From contig NZ_QDAH01000013.1 in NCBI RefSeq assembly GCF_003075415.1, forward strand, positions 45,841-109,840: 64,000 nt of DNA. Reading direction: 5' to 3'. The stretch is from Microvirga sp. KLBC 81. Its GTDB lineage: Bacteria; Pseudomonadota; Alphaproteobacteria; Rhizobiales; Beijerinckiaceae. Of this stretch, positions 1 to 9,685 are shown piece after piece. Every line of letters starts with the position of its first letter. Position 1 is the first letter of the stretch. The notes under the pieces were generated by a model. It saw only the letters and a list, made by a program, of their open reading frames with translations. It made no database searches and was not told the origin of the DNA. The translations under genes and the position numbers were made by a program.

Positions 1-561
1 AACCTCGCCCACCCGCACGAAGGTCGCGCCGTCGCGGGTGAAATACCCGCAGGTGTCAAAGGAGGGCGCGAGATCGTGGCAGAGTTCCAGGCTCACCCGG
101 CCATGGGTGGGGCGGATGCCGAAGAGGCCGCAATGGCTGGCCGGCGCACGCACGGAGCCGCCCGTATCGGTGCCCAGCGCAAAATCGCAGAGACCATTGG
201 AGACGGCTGCCGCCGATCCTGAGGAGGAGCCGCCCGGAATGCGATCTGGCGCGCCACCATTCACAGGCGTGCCGAAATGGGCGTTCTTGCCGCTCATGGA
301 GAAGGCAAGCTCGTCAGTGATCGTCTTGCCGACGAACCGCGCCCCGGCATCGAGAAGCCTTTGTACGGTCGGTGCGGTGCGGGTCTTGATTCCGGACACC
401 GCCAGCATGTGGGGCGATCCGCAGCTCGTCGGGTAGCCCGCGACATCGAACAAGTCCTTGGCGGCAAAGGTCAGCCCGGAGAGAGACCCGCTCGCGGCAT
501 GAGGCACAGCAACGGCTGGATAGGGCATGAAGGCGCGGGCGGGATCGGCGTCGAGAAGCAT
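1..561 (-). CDS. amidase (amidase signature family), 3' end outside window
   Basis: Read by hand on the minus strand: 187 residues are open to the window edge. The amidase-signature catalytic triad is visible: Lys35 in AAKDLFDVAG, the cis-Ser at about 112 in PGGSSSGSA, and the nucleophile Ser136 in DTGGSVRAPAS. Spacing between the last two (24 residues) fits the family. Such enzymes hydrolyse amides to acid plus ammonia in the cytoplasm; the substrate cannot be read from this fragment. The ATG at 561 has no clear ribosome binding site, whereas a strong GGGGAGG lies about 50 bases upstream ahead of a 12-codon ORF in another frame. The gene is divergent from the ABC transporter next door, which could import an amide substrate. 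Confidence 0.88.
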   Translation of the reverse strand, partial: MLLDADPARAFMPYPAVAVPHAASGSLSGLTFAAKDLFDVAGYPTSCGSPHMLAVSGIKTRTAPTVQRLLDAGARFVGKTITDELAFSMSGKNAHFGTPVNGGAPDRIPGGSSSGSAAAVSNGLCDFALGTDTGGSVRAPASHCGLFGIRPTHGRVSLELCHDLAPSFDTCGYFTRDGATFVRVGEV

Positions 562-565
562 GGGA

Positions 566-604
566 TCACAGAGCTTGAGGGAACGAGAGCAGCGAATGTG
601 TCAT
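566..604 (-). other. possible 12-codon leader ORF or frameshifted amidase N-terminus
   Basis: An ATG at 604 directly follows GGGGAGGA and reads MTHSLLSFPQAL then TGA, five bases before the amidase ATG at 561. It is in another frame (offset 43 bases). It may be a leader peptide, or the true amidase start separated by a one-base frameshift. The family does not require these extra residues. Confidence 0.25.
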
Positions 605-712
605 TCCTCCCCTGAAACAAGCAAGGTATGAATCCGTGAACCTTGGCAGTTTAGGCTTTCTTCAGGCTAGGATCGGCCCTACATCCACGCCGATCCTTGA
701 AACAGGAACCGC

Positions 713-1921
713 ATGATGACGAAGGCATCGATGACCCGCTGGCTGGCTCTTGGACTGGCACTTGCATTCGCAAGCCCGGCCGCCCAGGCGCAGCAGGCTC
801 CGATCAAGCTCGGTGAGCTCAATTCCTACGCCCGCTGGGCTGCCTTTACGATACCTTACCGCAACGGCTGGCAGATGGCCCTGGAGGAGATCAATGCCAA
901 GGGCGGGGTGCTCGGCCGCAAGATCGAGATCGTCTCCCGCGATGACGGCGCCACCACGGGAGACGCCACCCGCGTAGCGGACGAATTGGTGACCCGCGAA
1001 GGCGCTGTCCTCCTCTTCGGCTCGTTCCAGTCGAATGTCGGCGTTGCCATGGCGGATTACGCCAACCAGAAGAAGATCCTCTACGTCGCCGCAGAACCCC
1101 TGACCGACGCCATCACCATGGCGCAGGGCAACCGCTATACCTTCCGAATCCGCCCCAGCAATTACATGCAGGTCGGCATGCTGGTGGATCAGGCAAAGGC
1201 CTCCGGCGCGAAGCGCTGGGCGATTGTTGCGCCGAACTACGAATACGGCCAGTCGGCGGCGGAAGTGTTCAAGCGCCTCATCAAGGAGCGGGTGCCCGGA
1301 GCCGAGATCGTTGCCGAGCAGTTTCCGGCGCTCGGCAAGATCGAGGCAGGCGCCACCGTCTCCGCGCTCGAACAGGCCAAGCCCGACGGCATTTTCAACG
1401 TGCTCTTCGGACCCGACCTCACGCAGTTCGTGCGCGAGGGCAACACGCGCGGCCTCTTTGAAGACGCATCGGTTCTGTCTCTTCTGACCGGCGAGCCCGA
1501 ATGGCTTCTGCCGCTGAAGGACGAAGTGCCGGAAGGCTGGACGGTGACGGGCTACCCATGGGACGAGATCACCGATCCGAAGCACAAGGCCTTCATCGAC
1601 ACCTATCGCTCGAAGTTCAACGATACGCCGCGCCTCGGTTCGCTCCTGGGCTACATGGTCGTCCATATGATCCGCGATACCATCGAGCGCGCAGGCTCCG
1701 TCGAAACCGAAGCGCTGATCAAGGCGCTGGAGGATGCGACGTTCGACACCATCATCGGCCCCGTCACCATGCGTGGACTAGACAATCAGTCCACCATGGG
1801 CGCGTGGGTTGGCAAGCTCGTGCTGAAAGGCGCCAATGGCGGTATGAGGGATTGGGTCTACAAGGACGGCACGTCGTTCATGCCGACAGAAGCCGAGGTG
1901 AAGGCGGTTCGGAAAGAGTGA
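713..1921 (+). CDS. branched-chain amino acid-type ABC transporter substrate-binding protein
   Basis: A 402-residue periplasmic binding protein of the LivJ/AmiC-like type I fold (Peripla_BP_6). A Sec signal peptide covers residues 1 to about 26 (hydrophobic LALGLALAFA, then AQA cleavage). The mature part starts with IKLGELNSYARW and keeps the family segment GGVLGRKIEIVSRDDG. It should capture a small solute outside the inner membrane and deliver it to the permease and ATPases that follow at 2101-5431. The ligand may be an amide, urea-like compound or amino acid, judging only from the flanking amidase and carbamoyl hydrolase. ATGs at 713, 716 and 731 are all possible; the first gives a normal signal peptide. 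Confidence 0.9.
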   Translation: MMTKASMTRWLALGLALAFASPAAQAQQAPIKLGELNSYARWAAFTIPYRNGWQMALEEINAKGGVLGRKIEIVSRDDGATTGDATRVADELVTREGAVLLFGSFQSNVGVAMADYANQKKILYVAAEPLTDAITMAQGNRYTFRIRPSNYMQVGMLVDQAKASGAKRWAIVAPNYEYGQSAAEVFKRLIKERVPGAEIVAEQFPALGKIEAGATVSALEQAKPDGIFNVLFGPDLTQFVREGNTRGLFEDASVLSLLTGEPEWLLPLKDEVPEGWTVTGYPWDEITDPKHKAFIDTYRSKFNDTPRLGSLLGYMVVHMIRDTIERAGSVETEALIKALEDATFDTIIGPVTMRGLDNQSTMGAWVGKLVLKGANGGMRDWVYKDGTSFMPTEAEVKAVRKE

Positions 1922-1940
1922 GCAACACACCCCACATAAA

Positions 1941-2047
1941 TCCCCTCCCCCCTGTGGGGAGGGTCAGGGTGGGGGTGCAAGCGCTTTGTTCTGAAGTCTT
2001 GGCGCTCACCCCCCCTCTCCAACTCTCCCCCACAAGGGGGAAGAGGG
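1941..2047. repeat. intergenic repeat, family B (CCCCTCCCCC/GGGGGAGGG palindrome)
   Basis: Two inverted arms (CCCCTCCCCCCTGTGGGGAG at the left, CTCCCCCACAAGGGGGAAGA at the right) flank a core containing TTCTGAAGTCTTGGCGCTCA. The same core recurs at 36330-36350. It lies between the binding protein and the permease of one transporter, so it sits inside an operon. Confidence 0.75.
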
Positions 2048-2100
2048 CCGGTCGGTGTTTATCCCAACCGGCTTGCCAGAAGTGAGAGGTCACTGATCCC

Positions 2101-3948
2101 ATGGACCTTTCCTTCCTCGCCATTCAGGCTCTCAACGGGCTCTCCAGCGCCTCGTCGCTCTTCATCACCGCTTGCGGCCTCACACTCGTTTTCGGCGTCA
2201 CGCGGATCGTGAACTTCGCGCATGGTTCGCTCTACATGATCGGCGCCTACACGGCCGCGACCCTCGTGCCGCGGCTGCTCGAACTCTCCTTCGGCCCGCT
2301 GACTTTCTGGGCCGGCATTCTCGCCTCCGCCATCATCGTCGGCCTGATCGGGGTGCTGATCGAAGTTCTGCTCCTGCGCCGCATCTACGGCGCGCCGGAA
2401 CTCTTTCAGCTGCTCGCCACCTTCGGTGTCGTGCTGGTGGTGCAGGACCTCACGATCCTGGTCTTCGGCCCCGAAGACATTCTCGGACCCCGGGCCCCGG
2501 GCCTGCGCGCACCGGTCGAAATTCTCGGCCGACGTTTTCCGTCTTATGAACTCGTTCTCATCGCGGCCGGTCCCGTCGTGCTCGCGCTTGTGTGGCTGCT
2601 CTTGCGCAAGACACGCTTCGGCGTTCTGGTGCGCGCGGCAACGCAGGATCGGGAGATGATCGCGGCGCTTGGCGTGAATCAGGCGCTCCTCTTCACCGGC
2701 ACGCTGTTTCTCGGCGCGTTCCTCGCAGGTCTCGGCGGCGCACTGCAGATCCCGCGGGTCTCGGCCAATGCGGGCATGGATCTCTCGATCATCGCCGAAG
2801 CCTTCGTGGTCACTGTCGTCGGCGGCATGGGCAGCGTGCCTGGCGCGTTTCTGGCGGCGCTCATTATTGGCCAGTTGCAGGCCTTCGGCATTCTGATCTT
2901 TCCGAAGAGCACGCTTGTCGTGGTCTTCCTGCTCATGGCTGTCGTGCTCGCCGTCCGCCCCTATGGTTTCTTCGGTCGTCCTGAAGTGATCGGCGGCACG
3001 CATGCGGTGGGCATCTCAAGCCACAAGCCCTCACTTTATGCTCCCCTCGCATTGGTCGCCGTCATCGGCACCCTCGCGAGCCTCCCGCTCATCGGCGATG
3101 CCTATGTGCTGAAGGTCGCCACCGAAATCCTGATCTTCGGGCTTTTCGCCTTCAGCCTGCAGCTTCTCATCGGCGTCAGCGGCGTCGTGAGCTTCGGTCA
3201 TGCCGCCTTCTTCGGATTAGGGGCCTACGGCGCAGCGCTCGCCGTGAAGTGGTTCGCACTGCCAATGGAGGCAGCAATCCCTGCCGGGCTCCTGCTCGCG
3301 GCAGTTGGAGCACTGATCATCGGCGCTTTCGTGGTGCGCCTGTCGGGCATCTATCTCGCCATGATGACGCTTGCCGCTGCGCAGATCATCTTTGCCGTCG
3401 CCTTCCAATGGGTGGACGTGACGGGCGGCGACAACGGTATCGTCGGCGTGTGGCCTTCGGCCTGGGCGAGCGGCCAGGTGCCCTATTTTCTCTTCACGCT
3501 TGTCACCACTGCAGTGATCGTTCTGCTGTTGATGCGCATCATCAACGCACCCTTCGGCTATTCGCTACGCGCTGCAAGGGACTCTGAAGCCCGGGCCGAA
3601 GCCATCGGCCTGAAGATTCGCCGGCAGCGCTGGCTGGCCTTCACGATATCAGGTGCCGCCGCCGGTCTCGCCGGCGGAATTTACGCCTTCTCTCGCGGCT
3701 CTGTGGATCCGACCCTGCTCGGTATTCCGACATCCGTCGATGCGCTGACGATGCTCCTTATCGGCGGCATCCAGACCGTCACCGGCCCGCTCGTGGGTGC
3801 CGGTGTTCTGCATGTGCTGCGCGATCAGATCATGCCGCTCACGTCCCTGTGGCGTCTGTTGCTGGGTCTGAGCATCATCGCCATCGTGCTCATCTTCCCG
3901 CGCGGTCTCGTGGGCACCATCCGCGCATGGTGGGAGGAGCAGGCATGA
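2101..3948 (+). CDS. fused branched-chain-type ABC permease (LivH-LivM in one chain)
   Basis: A 615-residue polytopic membrane protein in which the two permeases, normally separate, are joined. Residues 1 to about 295 match LivH (GLTLVFGVTRIVNFAHGS near the start, GGMGSVPGAFLAALIIG near 240). Residues about 320-615 match LivM (LLIGVSGVVSFGHAAFFGLG, then GGIQTVTGPLVGAG near 560). Each half is about 290 residues, the usual single-permease size, so both look complete. It forms the transmembrane channel for the solute delivered by the upstream binding protein. Its stop overlaps the next start (ATGA at 3945), which indicates translational coupling. Confidence 0.92.
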   Translation: MDLSFLAIQALNGLSSASSLFITACGLTLVFGVTRIVNFAHGSLYMIGAYTAATLVPRLLELSFGPLTFWAGILASAIIVGLIGVLIEVLLLRRIYGAPELFQLLATFGVVLVVQDLTILVFGPEDILGPRAPGLRAPVEILGRRFPSYELVLIAAGPVVLALVWLLLRKTRFGVLVRAATQDREMIAALGVNQALLFTGTLFLGAFLAGLGGALQIPRVSANAGMDLSIIAEAFVVTVVGGMGSVPGAFLAALIIGQLQAFGILIFPKSTLVVVFLLMAVVLAVRPYGFFGRPEVIGGTHAVGISSHKPSLYAPLALVAVIGTLASLPLIGDAYVLKVATEILIFGLFAFSLQLLIGVSGVVSFGHAAFFGLGAYGAALAVKWFALPMEAAIPAGLLLAAVGALIIGAFVVRLSGIYLAMMTLAAAQIIFAVAFQWVDVTGGDNGIVGVWPSAWASGQVPYFLFTLVTTAVIVLLLMRIINAPFGYSLRAARDSEARAEAIGLKIRRQRWLAFTISGAAAGLAGGIYAFSRGSVDPTLLGIPTSVDALTMLLIGGIQTVTGPLVGAGVLHVLRDQIMPLTSLWRLLLGLSIIAIVLIFPRGLVGTIRAWWEEQA

Positions 3949-4721
3949 CGCTTCTCTCCGTACAAGACCTGAGCAAATCCTTCGGCGGAGTGGCGGCGGC
4001 GCGTGATGTGAGCTTCACGCTTGAACGGGGCGAGATGCTTGCCATCATCGGGCCGAACGGTGCTGGGAAATCGACCGTTTTCAACATGGTTGGCGGACAG
4101 CTGCGTCCCGATCGTGGTGCGGTTCTCCTGGATGAGCAGAACATCACGCTTGCCTCGCCGCAAAAGCGTTTTCGTCTCGGCGTCGGGCGCACCTTCCAGG
4201 TGGCACAGACTTTTCTCTCCATGAGCGTGGCCGAGAACGTGCAGATGGCACTTGTCAGCCGCAACCGGAAAAGCACCTCGCTCTGGGCTCCGGCACGCAT
4301 GCGCTATCGCGACGAGGCGCTTGCGCTGTTGGAGCAGGTGGGGATGACGGAAGCCGCCGACCACCCCTGCTCGGCGCTGGCCTATGGCGACGTGAAGCGC
4401 GTGGAACTCGCCATCGCGCTGGCGGGGCAGCCGAAGCTCCTGCTGATGGATGAGCCCACCGCCGGCATGGCGGCGCGGGAAAGGGCCGCCCTGATGGATC
4501 TGACTGCTGAGATCGCGGATGCGAAGGGGATCGGCGTTCTCTTCACGGAGCATGACATGGATGTGGTGTTCGGCCATGCGGAGCGTGTGATCGTCCTCGT
4601 GCGCGGGCGGATCATCGCCACCGGTTCGCCCGAAGAAATCCGCCAGGTCGAGGAAGTGCGGCGCGCCTATCTGGGCGATGATCATGCGCTGGAAAAGCCG
4701 AAAGGGTTGAATCCCGCATGA
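3945..4721 (+). CDS. livG: ABC transporter ATP-binding protein, LivG type
   Basis: A 258-residue cytoplasmic ATPase. The Walker A GPNGAGKST lies near residue 35, the signature segment is altered to ALAYGDVKRVELA, and Walker B is LLLMDEPTAGM. The start MTLLSVQDL overlaps the permease stop and was chosen over a longer reading from 3849 that lies inside the permease gene. It pairs with the LivF-type ATPase to power import. The signature LAYGDVKR in place of LSGGQ is common in LivG proteins. Confidence 0.92.
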   Translation: MTLLSVQDLSKSFGGVAAARDVSFTLERGEMLAIIGPNGAGKSTVFNMVGGQLRPDRGAVLLDEQNITLASPQKRFRLGVGRTFQVAQTFLSMSVAENVQMALVSRNRKSTSLWAPARMRYRDEALALLEQVGMTEAADHPCSALAYGDVKRVELAIALAGQPKLLLMDEPTAGMAARERAALMDLTAEIADAKGIGVLFTEHDMDVVFGHAERVIVLVRGRIIATGSPEEIRQVEEVRRAYLGDDHALEKPKGLNPA

Positions 4722-5431
4722 GCGAGCCGCTTCTCGAAATCTGGAATCTCACCGCATCCTACGGCCGTGCCCAGGTGCTGTTCGGCCTGACCTTCGGGCT
4801 GCATGCGGGCGAGGTCCTGGCGCTCATCGGGCGCAATGGCGCAGGAAAAACCACCACCTTGAAGGCCATCATGGGCCTCGTGCCGGCAACGGCCCAGAAG
4901 GCGACCTTCAAAGGCCACTCCCTCGCACGCCTTCCCAGCTACAAGATTGCCCGCCTTGGCCTTGGCTATGTGCCCGAGGACCGGCGCATCTTCACCGACC
5001 TGACGGTGGAGGAAAATCTGGAGGTCGGGCGGAGGGCCGCGGGACCGGGACGCTCTCCCTGGACCCCGGAACGGCTGTTCAGGCTCTTTCCCAACCTGGC
5101 CGAGATGCGGGGGCGGCGCGGCAATCAGATGTCCGGCGGCGAGCAGCAGATGCTCACCATTGCCCGCACCCTCATGAGCAACCCGGATGCGATCCTGCTC
5201 GATGAGCCCTCCGAGGGTATCGCCCCCGTAATCGTGCAGATGATGGCGGAGGCGATTCGCGCCATGAAGGCCGAGGGTGTCGCCGTGCTCCTCTCCGAGC
5301 AGAACTGGGCCTTCGCGGCCGGCATCAGCGACCGCACCATCGTGATCGAGCGTGGCGAAATGCGCTTCCAGGGCTCCATCGACGAGCTCATGACCAATGA
5401 GGCCCTGAGGGTTGAGACGCTGGGGATCTAG
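4718..5431 (+). CDS. livF: ABC transporter ATP-binding protein, LivF type
   Basis: A 237-residue ATPase, the second nucleotide-binding subunit of the importer. It shows Walker A GRNGAGKTTT, the LivF-typical GYVPEDRRIFTDLTVEENL, the signature MSGGEQQML and Walker B ILLDEPSEG. The start ATG overlaps the livG stop as ATGA. The length is normal for LivF. With the fused permease and the binding protein at 713 it completes a five-domain import system. Confidence 0.93.
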   Translation: MSEPLLEIWNLTASYGRAQVLFGLTFGLHAGEVLALIGRNGAGKTTTLKAIMGLVPATAQKATFKGHSLARLPSYKIARLGLGYVPEDRRIFTDLTVEENLEVGRRAAGPGRSPWTPERLFRLFPNLAEMRGRRGNQMSGGEQQMLTIARTLMSNPDAILLDEPSEGIAPVIVQMMAEAIRAMKAEGVAVLLSEQNWAFAAGISDRTIVIERGEMRFQGSIDELMTNEALRVETLGI

Positions 5432-5564
5432 GAACGGCTCAGCTTCTGGGAGCGAAGGGTGATCTTAAACCATTGACGCGACGAGCCGAAAGGTCGATAT
5501 CCAGCCCAAACGGCGCGGGCTCCCGCGCCATTCCCCTGACTTCACGCTAAGGAATTCCCGCTTC

Positions 5565-6996
<1,432 letters not shown>

Positions 6997-7014
6997 TCAG
7001 AGTCCATGGAGACA

Positions 7015-7042
7015 GGCCTGCTCGCCTCTTGCGGAGCAGGCC
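7015..7042 (+). terminator. hairpin after the reductase gene, possible terminator
   Basis: GGCCTGCTC at 7015-7023 pairs with GAGCAGGCC at 7034-7042. No clear T-run follows, so termination is uncertain. Confidence 0.4.
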
Positions 7043-7063
7043 CGTTCCTGAAACTCTCTCTCT

Positions 7064-8302
7064 ATGACACATCAACCCGACCTCACCCTCGGCCGCCGCG
7101 CGATGGCGATGATCGAGGATCTGGCCCAGCATACGGACGAGTATGGGCGCCTGACGCGCCTCTATCTCTCGCCCGCCCATCGCGCCGCAGCCGATACGAC
7201 GCTGGAGTTCATGCGCAGAGCCGGGCTTAGAGCTCATATCGACGCTCTCGGCTCCGTGGTGGGTCGCCTGGAGGGTGCCAATCCTGAAGCCCCTGCCCTG
7301 CTCATCGGCTCTCATATCGACAGCGTCGTGGATGCCGGCCGCTATGACGGCAATCTCGGCGTCGTGCTCGGCATCGTCGTGGCCGAGGCCCTGAAGGCCG
7401 AAGGCATCACACCCTCCTGCCCCATCGAGATCGTGGCCTTCGGGGACGAGGAGAATGTCCGCTTCCCCACCAATCTCTCCACGTCTTATGCACTTGCCGG
7501 CCGCTACGATCCTGCCTGGCTCGACGGCAGGGATGCGGACGGCATCAGTTTACGGGATGCGCTGCTCGAATTCGGCGGCGACCCTCTCGGCATTGCGTCC
7601 CTTGCGCGCGACCCGGCGCGTTATCGCGGCTATCTCGAGGTGCATATCGAGCAGGGCCCGCAGCTCGAGGCCCGCAACCTTCCTGTCGGCATCGTCTCTG
7701 CCATCAACGGCATCACCCGCGCCCGCGCCTACGTGATTGGCGAGGCGGGACACGCGGGCACCGTGCCGATGAATATGCGTCGCGATGCGCTTGCTGCCGT
7801 CGCCGAGATGATCGGCATCGTGGAGCGCGCAAGCTCCACGCGTAACGACACGGTAGCGACCGTGGGGGTGGCCCAGGTGCAGCCCGGTGCGATCAACGTC
7901 ATTCCAGCACGCGTCGATTTCACGCTCGATGCCCGCGCGCCCGACGATGCGGTGCGCCACGCCATGGTGGAGGACATCGTCACCGAATGCGAGGCCGCCG
8001 CTCAGCGGCGCGGTGTCTCCTTCACCATCGAACCCTTCATGGAATCGCCCGCAACTCCCATGGACAGGAACCTCATGGCGCAATTGGAGGAGGCCGTGAG
8101 AAGCCTGCGCATCGAGCCGATGCGGCTTGCCTCAGGCGCAGGACATGATGCGGTGGCTATCGCCAATCTCTGCCCTGCCGCCATGCTCTTCGTCCGCTGC
8201 AAGGGCGGCATCAGCCATAACCCGGCCGAGTCGATCACGATCGAAGATGCCGACACGGCGGCCCGCGTCCTGTTTGAGGCCGTCAAAAGGATTGTCGCTT
8301 GA
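7064..8302 (+). CDS. Zn-dependent M20 hydrolase (N-carbamoyl-L-amino acid hydrolase / allantoate amidohydrolase type)
   Basis: A 412-residue enzyme of the AllC/HyuC branch of peptidase family M20. Metal-binding segments are seen in order: GSHIDSV with GGRYDG-like AGRYDGNLG, FGDEENVRF, LEVHIEQGP, and near the C-terminus GGISHNPAES. Family members cleave carbamoyl or ureido groups from amino acids or purine breakdown products. The nearby amidase and ABC importer suggest one catabolic role for an amide or ureide compound. The exact substrate is not readable from the sequence. The stop overlaps the next start (TTGA), so the two genes are coupled. Confidence 0.88.
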   Translation: MTHQPDLTLGRRAMAMIEDLAQHTDEYGRLTRLYLSPAHRAAADTTLEFMRRAGLRAHIDALGSVVGRLEGANPEAPALLIGSHIDSVVDAGRYDGNLGVVLGIVVAEALKAEGITPSCPIEIVAFGDEENVRFPTNLSTSYALAGRYDPAWLDGRDADGISLRDALLEFGGDPLGIASLARDPARYRGYLEVHIEQGPQLEARNLPVGIVSAINGITRARAYVIGEAGHAGTVPMNMRRDALAAVAEMIGIVERASSTRNDTVATVGVAQVQPGAINVIPARVDFTLDARAPDDAVRHAMVEDIVTECEAAAQRRGVSFTIEPFMESPATPMDRNLMAQLEEAVRSLRIEPMRLASGAGHDAVAIANLCPAAMLFVRCKGGISHNPAESITIEDADTAARVLFEAVKRIVA

Positions 8303-8778
8303 ACTTCCATCTCGAGCTTCTGCCGAAGCCGCATTCGATCATCCGTCAGATCATTCTCAACGGTCTCACCGACTTCAATCGCAACGCTTTCATGCCGGAT
8401 CTAAAGACCGAGGACCTGGCGGTGGTCATCCGTGCTGTCGACTCCAAGACCATCGTCGGCGGATTATGGGCTCATACCAGTTGGGAATGGTTGACGATCG
8501 AGCTGATCTTCGTGCCGGAGAGCCTGCGCAAGCAAGGTATCGCACGCAACCTGATCGCCATGGCGGAGGAAGAGGCCATCAAGCGAGGTTGTCACGCCGC
8601 TTGGCTCGACACGCTCAACTCCGAGGCTCTCGCGCTCTACGAGCGACTTGGATACGAGCGCTTCGGCGAACTGAAGGATTTTCCGAAAGGCGGAAGCCGC
8701 ACCTTCCTGCAAAAGAAGCTCGCTACGGACGTTTCTCAGCCGGGCCAATCTTCCGAGAGGATGGCCCAACGCTCGTGA
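8299..8778 (+). CDS. GNAT family N-acetyltransferase
   Basis: A 159-residue protein starting with TTG that overlaps the hydrolase stop. The acetyl-CoA-binding signature is visible: IELIFVPESLRKQGIARNLI near residues 75-95, and the late segment ALYERLGYERFGEL. It should transfer an acetyl group to an unknown amine. Its 3' end overlaps the 3' end of the opposing acetyltransferase by 43 bases. Confidence 0.82.
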   Translation: MNFHLELLPKPHSIIRQIILNGLTDFNRNAFMPDLKTEDLAVVIRAVDSKTIVGGLWAHTSWEWLTIELIFVPESLRKQGIARNLIAMAEEEAIKRGCHAAWLDTLNSEALALYERLGYERFGELKDFPKGGSRTFLQKKLATDVSQPGQSSERMAQRS

Positions 8779-9278
8779 TCGCGCCATTCGCCATTGATCT
8801 TGAGATAACGCGGCGAGTATCCCTCCTGCCGGAAGCCGAGACGTTTCACGAGAGCGCGTGACGGCTCGTTGCCGGGCTGGATGTTGGCTTCCAGGCGATG
8901 AAGTCCGAGCTCAGTGAAAGCATGTGTCACCACGAGCCCAACGGCTTCGCTCATCAGGCCGCGTCCATTCATGCCCGCAACGGCATAATAGCCCATATAC
9001 GCATTCTGGAAGAAACCGCGCACGATCTCGCTCAAGTTGATGACGCCGACGATCCTGTTGCTCGCGCGCTCGCGCGCGATGAACCCAACGGACCTGTCTC
9101 CATCGCACCGGGAGAGATAGCCCTGGAAACTCGCAAGATCGCGGCAGGGCGACACCCATGGTTCATGCAGCGCGAGGCTCGCGAGATTGGCGGAGACCAA
9201 TTCGGGTCCATCGGCAGACCGGACATGGTTGATGGTGACGCGCGGCTGCATGCGGTTCATCCCTACTTCAGGAACCAT
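8736..9278 (-). CDS. GNAT family N-acetyltransferase, RimJ/RimL type
   Basis: A 180-residue protein. The RimJ-type features are RIVGVINLSEIVRGFFQNAYMGYYA, the CoA-loop equivalent GRGLMSEAV, and the C-terminal LEANIQPGNEPSRALVKRLG. Members acetylate protein N-termini or small amines; the target here is unknown. The first ATG at 9278 is used, and a second at 9260 (MNRMQ) is possible. Convergent to and overlapping the preceding acetyltransferase. Confidence 0.88.
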   Translation of the reverse strand: MVPEVGMNRMQPRVTINHVRSADGPELVSANLASLALHEPWVSPCRDLASFQGYLSRCDGDRSVGFIARERASNRIVGVINLSEIVRGFFQNAYMGYYAVAGMNGRGLMSEAVGLVVTHAFTELGLHRLEANIQPGNEPSRALVKRLGFRQEGYSPRYLKINGEWRDHERWAILSEDWPG

Positions 9279-9328
9279 GACTTAGACATTGAAGTTGTCG
9301 TCTGTCCCTTGCAACGAAAGATAGGATT

Positions 9329-9634
9329 ATGCGAGCGTACATCATCCCTGCCATCGCGGTTGTCTTCGGCGCCGGTTTTCTCGGCCTTGCCCCGGAAGCG
9401 CAGGCCCGTTTCAGCCCGCAGCAGATCGAAGCGCCTTCCCTCGTCGAGAATGTGGCCTGCGTAACCCGCCGCGTCCGTACCGTACGCCCTAATGGCCGTG
9501 TCGTTTATCGCACCGTCCGCAACTGTGGTGTACCGGCCTGGCAACTCAGACCGACCCGCTGCCGGGTCGTGCAGGAACGGGTTTATCGCCCGAATGGCAA
9601 TGTGATCGTGCGCAACGTGCGTCGTTGCCGCTAA
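9329..9634 (+). CDS. small secreted Arg/Val-rich protein with an internal duplication
   Basis: A 101-residue protein with a Sec signal peptide (AIAVVFGAGFLGLAP, cleavage near AQA at 26-28). The mature part holds two related units: RVRTVRPNGRVVYRTVRNC, then QERVYRPNGNVIVRNVRRC. Both have the pattern V-RPNG-V-RxVRxC. Each unit is preceded by a further Cys, so two disulfides are possible. The basic, repetitive nature suggests an envelope or surface-binding role, but no known family is recognised. An AAGA-type ribosome binding site precedes the ATG. It ends at a shared bidirectional terminator. Confidence 0.7.
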   Translation: MRAYIIPAIAVVFGAGFLGLAPEAQARFSPQQIEAPSLVENVACVTRRVRTVRPNGRVVYRTVRNCGVPAWQLRPTRCRVVQERVYRPNGNVIVRNVRRCR

Positions 9635-9657
9635 TCCAAGGACGCTGGACATTTCAG

Positions 9658-9685
9658 GGGCTCGGATCATTCCGAGCCCTTTCTT
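9658..9685. terminator. bidirectional Rho-independent terminator
   Basis: GGGCTCGGA at 9658-9666 and TCCGAGCCC at 9671-9679 form a perfect 9-bp stem with a 4-base loop, followed by TTTCTT. It lies between two convergent genes and overlaps the stop codon of the minus-strand lyase. Confidence 0.8.
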
